Source: Pithys albifrons albifrons | Lineage: Eukaryota > Chordata > Aves > Passeriformes > Thamnophilidae | Direction of reading: 5' to 3' | Assembly (NCBI RefSeq): GCF_047495875.1 | Contig: NC_092461.1 | Location: 63,972,299 to 64,036,298, forward strand | Length of the DNA: 64,000 nucleotides | Shown: one piece after another, positions 21,001-31,742 of the stretch | How positions within the stretch are numbered: the stretch's first letter is position 1 | Layout: the number at the start of each line of letters is the position of its first letter | Position numbers and translations under genes: made by a program | The notes under the pieces: model-generated | Database searches by the model: none | Told to the model about the DNA's origin: nothing | What the model saw: only the letters and a program-made list of their open reading frames with translations

Positions 21001-24000
21001 CAGAACCTTGGACAATAGCTGTGTGCATTTTCCCTGATTAGATGGACTTCATGCTGGTTTTTCACAGTAAATAAAAAAGACATAAAGCAGTTTCTTTTGC
21101 AGCAGGTGATGGTGGCTTGGTGGTAGGGTTGCTGGCTGGGAGGGGGTGACCTCAGGTACCCCTGGCTTGGTGCCAGAAGGACACTGCTGGCCTGCCTACA
21201 CCATCATTTGGGAGCGGGTGTTGAGCCACAGTGGAAAATGCGTGTGTCAGGTGGTTTTGTACATGTACCCTCTATATAGTAAGTGTGAGGCAAGATGTCC
21301 TTGATTCTGTGAAGTGTTTCTCTTAGATGCTGTCTGTACCCATCTATAAGGCAGCTGTTGTGTCCTGCACGGACAGTCCAGAGGGCTCTTGCAGGGTTCA
21401 TGCACATATTACTTTCTCTCTGAAATAATCTGCTTAAACTGAGAACACTCCAGCTGAGAACATAACTAGATGTGAAGGAGATCACTTGGGAGTTTTCCTT
21501 CTGTTGTGGGTTCTGTGAGAGAACTACCAAAGGGATTTTGCTGTTGATCTGATGACCAAAATGACCGCTGTAACTGGCTGACCTGACTATTGTTGACTGC
21601 AAATAAGCTGGTTCCATAACTTCATTTATCTCTAACTTCATCCTGAATGTCTGTTAAATAGTTCATTACGGTGCATCAAAAAGGAGATTGGAGGGCAGAG
21701 GGCTCTTTAGCATTTGTCAAATCCTGGAATAAGGAAGCATGCAAACTGCCTTGAGTTTTTTTCCAAAAATAGTTCTCATGGAAACTATCAGGTCCAAAAC
21801 TGTTAGCAACTAAATACAGACTGTCAAGGTTTGCACTGCTAAGTCCCTTTTGTGAAGGCAAGGAGTTTTTGGCATGAGATGAGGCCTCTCCTCTGAGGAG
21901 GCTTCCCTGGTGGTAGGGCAGAGTCCCAGAGGTTTGGACTGGTAAGAGCCTCCTTCAGCATTTTGGTGATTGCATTATGTGCTGGCTTTGCATTTCAGGT
22001 GAACTGAAAACTGGGCAGTCCATGGGCTGACAGGAGCTCTGTGCTAACTTTATACCTGTTCTGTCTGAGTTCTGAATGTTACTTTTCACCATCTTCTATT
22101 AATAATAATGGTTGAAGTTTTCAGCTCAGTGGCTGTGGTGCATGTAGGTTTATCGCAGCAGAGCAGTTTTTCTACCCTATTTTTAGGCACTTGGATTAGG
22201 TGGAATAGGTTTTTATTTTGTTGAAGTCTGCTTTTACTGAGCCTCTAAATGTCCTGTGGAACAGCAGTTTTCAAGCCTGCTAATAGCACCACTCTCCTGA
22301 AAGAAATGTAGGCACCTGTGAGGTAGAAGGTGATGGTGCCAGCCAGGTTAGCTGGTAACAGAGAGAGGTTTGAAGATGGAGAATAGGGAGATATGTAGTG
22401 CGTTTGCCACTCTGCACTTCTGGGGCATTGCCTGTCTCTCTTCTCTGTTACAGGATACTTAGGAAAGAAGGGCAGGGATTTTTCCCCTCTGGGAAGAATA
22501 TCCAGCATCCTCCCACATACTTGCAGGGTTTCTGAAGGGTGATGCCTCCCCGAAACCTGGGTATGGACCTGGACAGCCCAGTGGACTGGCCTGAAGGCTG
22601 AGAAAATCTGTGTGATGCTGACCTGGTCTCAGGGCTGTGCTCTGTGTCAGGACAGTGCAGTTTGTGATGGCTACACTGGTAATTCATACAATACTTCAGA
22701 TGTCTGCTAAGGACTGTTGTGTAGTGGCTGGTATAAGCCACCCTGTCATGGCAAAACCAAGACTTGTGTGAATAAACCGTTTCTCTTGCTTTTGCATAAA
22801 GGTTGTGAGCAGCCTGAATGTGCAGTCATCCTCCTCACTGTGCCGTCTATACAGAGCTGCTGGTGCCTTCTTTAGCAGCTGGACAAAGGGTTTTACTGAC
22901 CCTTTATTTCCAGGGACTGAGGCTGCTGATCCCCAGGGTTTTTGGATTCTGGGGGTTTCTGTCTCTACTGATGACCCTGATTGAGCTTTCATTACACTGT
23001 CTCCAGCCTGGCAGTAAGAAGGTATTTTTAACCCTGGGAGCTGAAGCTGAGGCGAGGGGCTGCAGAGAGGCCCTCCATGTGTCCAGCTGCTGCAGCTGGT
23101 GTGCAAATCAGGCCAGACTTTGTGCTGCATCCTGACACTGACAGCATTGCACTTGCCTACCCTCCCTGCCAGGAGGAGACACAGAGGGTTGGCTGCAGCA
23201 CAGCTGGGAATGTCATGATCGAGGGAGAAGGGCAGCCTGGGCCGAGTCCTTATTCTCCACAGGGTCCCTGGAAAGGGACCGCATGGCTGTTTCCTGCTCC
23301 TTACCTGTGGAGAGGTTTGATATGGGCAAAACTGATGCTGGAGTGGTGGCAAATAGACCATAGCTGCTTTGCATATCTGGGGTGACTCCCCTGTCACATT
23401 GTCTCGTAGCTTTAGATACCAAAGGTCAGAGAAGAAAGGGCATTACTGGTGCACTGCATAGTTACTGAGTATTTCTGCTTTCCACAGGGAGACCCGATGC
23501 CTGGTGAGGACCCTGAGCCTGGCTCTGAAACAACCACACAACTACCTTAGTGTGCATCTGTCAAGTGTCAGCTGAGGTGGGTGCAGCAGCCACAAAATAA
23601 AGGCCCCCTTGCACAACCCCAGGCTGGCTGATAGCATCCTTCATTCACAGCCTTGCCTGCTCCACAACAGCTTTGCACAGAGCTTTGTCTGTGCTATGTG
23701 TGGCTAGTGCACTGAGACACGGGAGCCTGGGGTTGCTGTGTCTGGTTTGTCCATGGAGGAAAATAATTGGAGACTTAAATCTTTTTTTTATTATTTTCCC
23801 CCTAGAATATTTATGTCTCTTTAGCTGAGGGGGATGACCCACCTCAAACATGTTGTCAGCTCACTAACTTGATATTTCTATTTATAGTGTAAATGACAGA
23901 AAAAAATTAGCTAAGCTAGGATTTTTAAATATTACTGTTGGATTAAATGAATAGACATTGCAAGAGTCTGAGTGTTGGCAAATACCATTTATAAGGGTTG

Positions 24001-24015
24001 ATTATAGATAAATAA
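18063..24015. other. Intergenic, MYBL1-VXN interval
   Basis: Moderate-GC intergenic sequence. The longest open frame in the whole window, 233 codons on the minus strand at 22696-23397, lies here. It has no recognisable domain, is Cys/Pro/Ser-rich as expected of chance frames in GC-richer DNA, and has no flanking gene structure. No repeats were recognised. Confidence 0.65.
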
Positions 24016-24645
24016 TGTGAAATCCCACCTGGACTGCTGTGCCCAGCTGTGAGGCCCCCAACAATCATAACGAAACTTGGACATGCCAGAGTACGTCCAG
24101 AGGAGGCTCATGAAGATAGATGATCAGAGTGCTGAAACACTCTCCTACGAAGACAGGCTGAGAAAGTTAGGGTAGTTCAGCCTGGAGAAGGCTCTAGGGA
24201 GACCTTGGAGCAGCCTTCCACTACCTAAAGGGGGCCTGCAAGACAATTGGATAGGGACTTTTTACAATGGAGGTTTTTAAGTTGAGACTGGATGTGGCAT
24301 TTAGTGCCATGGTCTAGTAAGCACGATGGTTAGATCTAAGATTGGATTTGATGATTTTGGAGGTCTTTTGCAACCTGACTGATTCTGTGTAGGGCTAGGA
24401 CAAAGGGGAATAACATTAAACTGAAACAGGATAGGTTTAGATGGGATATTAGGGAAAAACTCTTCACTGTGAGGGTAATGTGGCACTGGAGCAGGTTGTC
24501 CAGAGAAGCTGTGGATGCACCATCCCTGTAAGTGTTCAAGGCCAGGATCAATGGGGTTTTGAGCAACCTGGTCTAGAGAAAGATGTCCCTGCCCATGACA
24601 GAGGCTTAGAACTAGGTGATATCTAAGGTCCCTCCCAAAGCAGCC
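24016..24645 (+). mobile_element. CR1 LINE 3' fragment
   Basis: The end of the CR1 reverse-transcriptase ORF and the 3' UTR are recognised by their characteristic avian sequence: CCCACCTGGA-TGCTGTGCCCAGC, GTCCAGAGGAGG, GAAGACAGGCTGAGAAAG, TTCAGCCTGGAGAAGGCTC, then (after an insertion) GGACAAAGGGGAATAACATT, GGCACTGGAGCAGGTTG and GTTCAAGGCCAGGATCAATG. It is heavily diverged and 5'-truncated, as most avian CR1 copies are, and cannot be active. Confidence 0.93.
24271..24391 (+). mobile_element. Second CR1 tail nested in the CR1 fragment
   Basis: The host CR1 breaks off at TTTTTACAATGG and resumes at GGGCTAGGACAAAGGGG. The intervening bases are a different CR1-like 3' tail (GAGACTGGATGTGGCAT, TGCCATGGTCTAGT, GATTTTGGAGGTCTTTTGCA, ending GATTCTGTGTA). 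The simplest reading is a short, 5'-truncated CR1 that inserted into an older CR1 in the same orientation. Confidence 0.75.
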
Positions 24646-27600
24646 TGTAATTTCTGAAGTTTTTACTTTGTGTTTAGTGGTCCTTGTTACTTGGGCAACA
24701 GCTTTGGTAAGGAGGCTGTTGTTATCTGAGCCTCACCTTTGCTTTTGCTGGCACATCACATGCAGAGCGGCTGGTTTCACAGTGTCAGCTGCCAGCAAGG
24801 CTGTGCCTATGGCTCATTTCACCAAAAAGTGCCTCGTCAGACACAAGGGTGAAGAACCGTGCATGCTGTGTGGGCCTTTGCATGTCTCTTCTGCTTTACG
24901 GTCCAGTGCACCTCATGCTCCTCAAAAAGAGGAGCATTAGACAAATAGTTGTCTGCTGCCTCTTACTGTTTCACTGCTTTTATGCAAAATGTGGTGGCTC
25001 AGCAGGAAAATATCAGTCTAAAAAAAAAGCACAGTAGAATGTTAGGCAGGTGAATCTGCAGGACTGGAGGTCTGACATGCTGAAACACCTGTCTGGGTCT
25101 GGGGACTGCCAGGAAGTGCCTGTGCTGATCCGCTGCCTTGGGGCGAGATCTGAAGCCCTGGCCTGTGCCATAAGGCATATCATAAAAGGTGTTAAATACG
25201 ATGCCTCTTTTAGTAGTGCCCCAGCGTGATGGCTGAGGGACATCATTCACAAGGATTTCCATTTCATCCCTCTTTGAATGCAACTGGACAGTTTTTCTGG
25301 GCCTTCATCTAACTGAATTAAATATTCAACTCTCTTTTTTGCTTCTAAACAATTCGGTTTTTATATTAGTGACTTGTGTGCCCATTCATTTAAATAATAG
25401 TTCTACCACTTAAAAAAAAGTTTTCAATACCATGGAGAGTCAAGCTGCTCACTTGCAGATCATCTATGGAGTTAATGCTGAGATTTTAAAAATCTCTCAT
25501 AAAATAATTTTGGCTATTTGACACATTCGTTGTTTGTATAGTTCCCATATGGCTTTCTGAGGACAGGTTTCATCTGAGAAATCTGACTTGTTTCAGTTTT
25601 GTTTGTGTGTGCAAGTTCTGATATTGCAACTTTTCTGGCTGGGTAACTCTCAGATGTGAAATTGCTCTGCAGATGACAATATTTGAGTTTAAATATTTTC
25701 TCCATAAAGTGCATGGTATTCCCTCAAACAGTGATGTTTCCATGATCAGCTCTTCTGGCAACCCTGTTTGCTACAGGATCTGTAAAGTGAGAGCAAAAGG
25801 GGAAGAAAGGCAGACTAAGCATACCTGAGATTTATTTTTTTCACGCATCAGTAAGAATTATTTTATATAGTAGCATAACCTTAAATGCACTACATGTTAT
25901 TTAAATAAAGTGGTATGCAAAGTAATGATGGATATTTGAGTAAATAGCTCTATCACAAAGATGTTTTTGAAATGGTAAGAAGAAATTAGAAACCTTTTTT
26001 TGGAAATGAATTATAAATTACTGTAAGTGGAATGGACTGTCATCATGCAGTCTGTTTCTGTTGTGTCAGTGCCCCAGTTAGTCTCTAGTTCCAAGGAATG
26101 CCAAATTATGTATTGACATGAAACATGTCCGAAAAAAGCATCTTCTCACAGATATTATAAACTATGACAACAGGCTTGTGTCTAGTAGTGCCAGAGGTGA
26201 TGCTTTTGGCTGCAAAGTTGACAATCCCTGTCTTTGGTGGGAAAATGGTGCAGTTCACTTATTTTTGTAATAAGTATTTCCCCTTTTTTCTGTTGGTATG
26301 CTGGAGTCAACCCAACATTGCTTTCTGTACAGTTTCATCTGGAAAATATATTGCATGTCCACATCCTCTTCCATATCATGCTGATATTTTTAATGCATGA
26401 CTAAAGGTATTTGAAGAGGAGTTCCCAACAGAGGCCAGATCCTGGAAAAAATCCATGCCAAGTCCTGTGGTATGGAGACTCACCAAGAGTACACTCCCTG
26501 GCTTGCTCATTTTAAACATAGATGCTGTCTGTAATGGAAGGAACAGAAATGTGACAACTTTTCACCTAGAGCTGCATAAAGTACAAGCAATGCAGCAGGC
26601 AGGGGCACAAGTCAAATTCTAACAGATGAGCTTTGAAGTCTGGGCTGGGAAAGGATGCCAACACCATAAATTTTTGTTCCTTGTATCTTAAAGTCTTTGC
26701 ATTTGCAGTCCTGAGTCATCTCCCCAAGACTGAGCTCCTGTGTCCCTGTGCCATTCTCCTCAGGCTGGGCTGTGGTTCAATAGGGTGTCTCCAAAGACAC
26801 TGTTGTGTTTGAGGTAAGTTCAGTGACTTCGTTGCCAACTGGTAGGATAAAAACTGGGAACACTTGGTTTTATTCTCTACCAGAGCCTGAACTACTACTA
26901 GTCTCTGTCTTGGTACTCCTATCTGATGGGAGGGAGATGATACTGCTTTCCTCCCAGGGCCGCAGTGAGATTAAATGTCGTGTCTGGATTGCACTCAAGG
27001 TCAGGTTTGTAAAGGTGTTTCTGATGTCTAACTGCTGGCAGGGCCAGGGCTTTTCTCTGTGTATCTGAAAACAAACAGCCATTCTACCACTTGTAAAATA
27101 GTGGAGCTGCTCACAAACACACTTTCAGGCTCTCCCTGTGGGGAGCAGTTTGTGTTCTCTGCTATTGGGTGTCCACATTTTTCAGTACTGTACACCCTGC
27201 CTTTGCCTTCTACTAAACATTTCCCAAAAGCTCTTAAGTCACTGAGACTCGTAGATTACCACATGCTACTTGTTTATTTAGTTGCTTGTGTTTGTTGTTT
27301 TTTTTTTGTGGATGGAACATATTTTAAAATCAATAAAATAAATATCTACTACAATACAAAAAAATCTCCACAGCAGTACCTAAAATACAAGGAAATTAAA
27401 TATGCTTCTTGTGAATATCTTCTTCTCTTGTAGGTCCCAATTATAAATTAAATAAATAAGAAAAACATAAATACACATGTCAAGTTACAACAATTATTAA
27501 GAGGAAATATTAATCATCTCCGCCTCCATCCTCATACTGCTTAAAGTTATTAATTAACAAATTAAATACTACAATACAGCTTTCTCAACAGCCAAAACTC

Positions 27601-30116
27601 TTGCTGCCCTGGTCTGTGTTTGGGGGCTCCATGGGTCATGTTAGCTACAAGGGCAGGTAGCACAAATGCTCACTCTCTTAAATACACCAAATTCAGCAAA
27701 TGGACTTTTCCCAGGGACTGTCCATTGTCCTTATTTTTGCTTTGTTTAGAAATTGAGACAGAAAGGGATTGAGTAGTTACTGTTCTCCCTACTCCTTGAA
27801 TGTATGCATCTCTATGCAAGGGAGCAGTCCTACTGAATTTACTAAGTTTACCTATGTGTGTAAAAATAGCACACCCCTACAAGGCCAAGGTTTCTGGCAG
27901 GATTTCTGTGGGCTGGGGAAGGGATTGAAGTGTGGGTGGTAATACTTGTAAAAGGTGTTTTCAAGAAAGTCTTGGCTATGGCTCCTTTTTGGTTCAGTCA
28001 TAGAGGACCTGGTGTTGGCAGGGTTGTGGTCCCCAGACCATTCCACAGGGCCAGTGTGTCAGGCTCTCATTTAAAGCTGGGCTGGACCCCTGTGAGAAAC
28101 CTGCCCTGGTGCTGTTCAGTGGATGTTGGCATTTCTCTCACACACCATGGCAGCTGACACATGGTTAATGCTGGGTCACCATTGCCAATTCCATCACATG
28201 GTTAACAAAGAACTGTGTTCTCCTTCTTTTCCAGGAGCAAGAAATAAAAGCAGGAGAGCAGATCATGCCTGTGTCAGGCTGCTTAGCCAGAAAAGGACTT
28301 TTGCCTTGGGTAAGGAGGAGCGAGAGTCTATGTGATTTCTGGCTGCAAGGTTGTCCTCTGAGTAGTTAAGCACCTCTGAAGGAGGAGTCTGTGACTGAAG
28401 CAGTGACAGGCAGCTGAATGTGAGTGCTGACAGGGGTAGTTCATGAAAGCCTAGTGCCTCTCTCATTGGCAGACTCTAGACTGGGCTCTGGCTGTACAAA
28501 AAACCAGTAACCACTTTAAATAAGACTCCCATCCCCATCTTACTGCCTTCTCCATCATGCTTAGCCCCATGTAGGTGTCCCCTGCTGGCCTCCTTGAAGC
28601 CACTGGGGACATTTGCTCTGTGAAGCTACCAGGCTGCTCCATTTGCTTTTCCATCCCATGGGCTTTGGTTGCTCAGGCTGCCAAGCTGCAAACCTTTCCT
28701 GTGTGCTGCTCCACCCTGCTCAGCTCAAAGCCAGAGGACCTGGCTGCCTTTCCCTCCTGGCCTTGTGATACCCTGGCATTTGTGAGCTGGTGGCCAGGGA
28801 CAGCTGCCTGGGCCTCCTCACCTCAGTACCATGGCACTGTGTATGATGGCATCTCAGTGCATTCTACTGATCTGGCTGCAGGCAAGCAAGTTTCAGATTG
28901 GAGCTTCTTCCCTCTGCTTCTGTCAGAGAGTAAGACTTTTATTTTTAATTTATGCTTTGTTGCGCTGGCAGTTAGATTAGAAATTGTCTTTACTATAAGC
29001 AACTGGAGATACACTTCCTCCAACTTTAAAAATCAAGTTCGGTATTTAGGGAAACCAATGTCTTTTTTAATAACCAGGGAAGCACTCAAAGGAGGCCCGT
29101 ACTGCTCATGACTAGTATAATATTGTCTGTAACCTTGGTGAAAACCTTTTTGTAAAGTGGTTTTGCTCTTTTTTGAGAGGAAAACCCAAGGGGCCCAGAC
29201 CAGCAATTTCTAAACTGAAAAAAAATTTGTTTAAGCAAATTCCATTAAATCCATCTATTCATAAGCACAGATCTCCTACATGCAAATATCTCATGTTTAA
29301 TCACCTAAGTTGCACCATTTATGTATTTTCTTTCCTCCTAGTATTTTATGCATTTAATGAAATATCCTCTACCACATGGGTAGAGGGTAAGTTGCTGACT
29401 ACCACTTCACATATAAGCAGGTTCTATAGCAGAAGGTATCCCCGAGGTTGTCCATTTGCTCATAGTTTGATCTGGCAGGATGCTTTGAAACATCAATCCC
29501 TCATCACATAGCACAATTTGGTACACGTGTGTGCAAACTTTCTCAGTTCAGGCCCAGTGTTTTAAACTTTTTGCATTTTATACTTCCCTCTTGAAATTTC
29601 AAAACTGAAGGAAAAAATGTGTTGAGCATGTGGCATTCAACCAAGCATATCGTAAGATGTGGGGGTTTTCTCATGATGTGAGGGGAAAGACAGCAAGCAG
29701 TGGTACACAACAGGTGGATCCCTGGAGTTTAATGGCACTCTGTCATTGATCTGTTGCCTTGCAGGAATACATGAACGTCTTGGTAGGCTTTGCCTGTTGC
29801 AAATCTGAGCAGATTCAGAGAGGACATAGAAAATGGTGAATAGGTCAGGAGTAGTTTCAGTATCATTGAGTCAAGATGTAAATCTAGTGGGATACCTGGG
29901 ATTTTAGTATAATGCAACAAAGAAAGGCCAGTGAGTTGCATCATGTTCACCATTTTTACTTTAGTTAGCTTTTCTCCCACTGTTCTGAGGTAATGAAGTA
30001 ATAAAAAGGATATTGCTTTCCTGGATGAGCTGTGCTGTGTCTGTTCTCTCGTTGATCCTAAAGCACCTTGTGCTGGCTAAAGGACCTTCTGCCTTTCCAA
30101 GTGATGCTGAGCCTCA
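24646..30116. other. Intergenic sequence and probable VXN 3' UTR
   Basis: This is the region downstream of the VXN stop codon (VXN is on the minus strand). Its proximal part should be VXN 3' UTR. Read on the minus strand, a candidate AATAAA lies at 28938-28943, about 1.2 kb after the stop, but I cannot choose the true end. An AT-rich stretch at 27290-27610 includes a minus-strand acidic mini-frame and a run of about ten A on the same strand. No other genes were recognised. Confidence 0.5.
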
Positions 30117-30297
30117 TCAGTCCGCCTCAAAGGCACTGTTTGTTGCCCCCAGGTACTCTGACTTTTTCTTGTGCTTCATCCACATCTTCCTCAGGAGGCT
30201 GGGTGTCCCGCACAGGTTGCCTCCTGTCAGTGGCAGGGAAGCTTCTGCTCCTGGTGGCAAGGCCAGGTCATACTCTGTTGTCTTCTTCCAGCGGGTC
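30117..30297 (-). CDS. VXN: VXN (vexin) last coding exon
   Basis: VXN (C8orf46 homologue) encodes vexin, a small vertebrate protein reported to be needed for neurogenesis in Xenopus; its biochemistry is unknown. This exon supplies the conserved C-terminus: KKTTEYDLALPPGAEASLPL, then LLRKMWMKHKKKSEYLGATN and SAFEAD before TGA (complement of 30117-30119). It matches remembered human vexin closely over the last 55 residues. The acceptor on the minus strand is CTAGCCACAG|G. The first base completes a codon, so the upstream exon must end in phase 2. The lysine-rich KHKKK patch could act as a nuclear or membrane-targeting signal (inference). It is tail-to-tail with MYBL1, as in human. Confidence 0.95.
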
Positions 30298-31588
30298 CTG
30301 TGGCTAGTGAATAAAACACAGATGTGTACAGTGTGCATCTCTGTGGCCTTTCTTTCCTTATGAAGGCCAGCCACTCAAAACCAAAAGCTTCAAGCAGGTA
30401 TGTCTCTGTCTGGCCTGTCTTTGGGACTGGTGAGTCTGGAATGAGCAGGGGCTGTGCAGGACAGTGTCTTGGGTGGTGCAGCTGCCACCTTTCCACTTGG
30501 TTCCCTTGTTCTCTTGCTATCGGAGTGGACACTTACACAAGAGGACAGGCTACAACTGGGACCACTACTAAGTGCATCACCTCTAGTACTTGCTACTTGT
30601 CAAGAAACAGGTAGGTTACCAAAGGAGAGAGCTGGGCCCTTCCACCATAGTCCTGGACACATGTGGCAGCACCTAGGAGGGGTGAACTCCACTGGCTAAG
30701 GGAGATTTACATCTCTCTGTACAGAGTGTGAGGACACTGTGCCGATCAACTTGTTATTGTCCCTCAGGTGTCAATGGTGGCACCTCAAATACCACCTGGA
30801 TCCATGTCTGGCTTAATTTTCTGCAGATGAGTGCATTTATACTGTGGTCAAGCTGCTCTGTAACTACACTTCAAGATATTAAATGTTTGTGCTTTTGGTG
30901 GGTTCTTTTTTTTTTGTTTATGTTTGTTTTTGTTTCTGTTTTTTTTTAACTAATTATATTTTCTAAGCTTAGGACACATATTGTAGACTTCTTAGGGGGA
31001 AAATACTTACGTTTTGAATTAAGATGATTTTTTTCTAGTGATAAAACAGAGCTGTAATGGGCACTAAGACAGCTGTATAAATGCCTGTGGCTGATGATAT
31101 AACCAGCATATCCTTTACAAATCTCTCCCTGCCTTTAGGAAGCAAGAGGCACGGCTTGGCTGGAGGGGTGGGAAGGGACTTACTCTTCTGTAGAAGTGTG
31201 GTCATGTGTGGGAGAGCCTGTGACAGCCACAGCTTTCACTGTGATATGGGCAACTGGAGATGGAGTAATCTGTGGGAGCAAAAGCACATCATTAGGAAAT
31301 GCCACTGATGAGTAGGAATACAGGTTCATCTGAGGAAAAAGGCTATTTTAACAAAATCAATAAATACTATAAATTTCTCAACAAGAGAAAGCAAGTTAAA
31401 GATTTGACTGACCAGCACTCACTCACACAAATACCAGTTGCTCACGTGAATGTTCTTGCTGAGGTCAGCACATGACTGGTATGAGCAAGAGTTACAGCTC
31501 CTATTGAAGGAGGGAGGCTTGCAGAACTTTCTATTCCCTAGTTTTCATGTTTAGCTTCCTGAGGAAGCAAGGTTTTGTGCAGACTGAC
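30298..31588 (-). other. VXN: VXN intron 4
   Basis: A 1.3-kb interval that is intronic if the exon at 31589-31742 is real. It contains a T/G-rich simple stretch at about 30904-30949. No other exon candidates were seen. Confidence 0.6.
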
Positions 31589-31742
31589 CAGCCTGCCTTT
31601 TGCAGCTCCTCATAGGCCATCTCTGTGGCTGCCTGGGAAGCAGATGCCTCAGCCATCACTTCCCCTTGAGCATACAGAACTGTTTCCCTGTTTTGTTGAG
31701 TGCTGCTCTGTGGTGTGGGGAGGTTCTGGTTATACTCCAGTT
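31589..31742 (-). CDS. VXN: VXN candidate fourth coding exon (divergent)
   Basis: This exon is inferred. The flanking VXN exons require a middle exon that starts in phase 1 and ends in phase 2. On the minus strand, TTTGGCAG|AA and GGCTG|gtcagt bound a 154-nt open stretch meeting both constraints. With it, the five exons total 597 nt, 198 residues plus stop, against about 207 in human. The encoded EASASQAATEMAYEE resembles SASASLEATAMGTEK of human vexin (from memory) at the right distance from the C-terminal block. However, the expected upstream motif resembling AYGKSLIPPVPRISVK is not evident. The real exon could be missing from the assembly or elsewhere in 30298-35461. Confidence 0.5.

Noticed and set aside
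28575..29111. 178-codon plus-strand frame downstream of VXN
   Set aside because: No homology recognised and no splice or promoter context; it lies in probable VXN 3' UTR or intergenic sequence.
30227..30532. Minus-strand frame overlapping the VXN last exon in another frame
   Set aside because: It is a shadow of the VXN exon and its intron; the in-frame homology to vexin is in the other frame.
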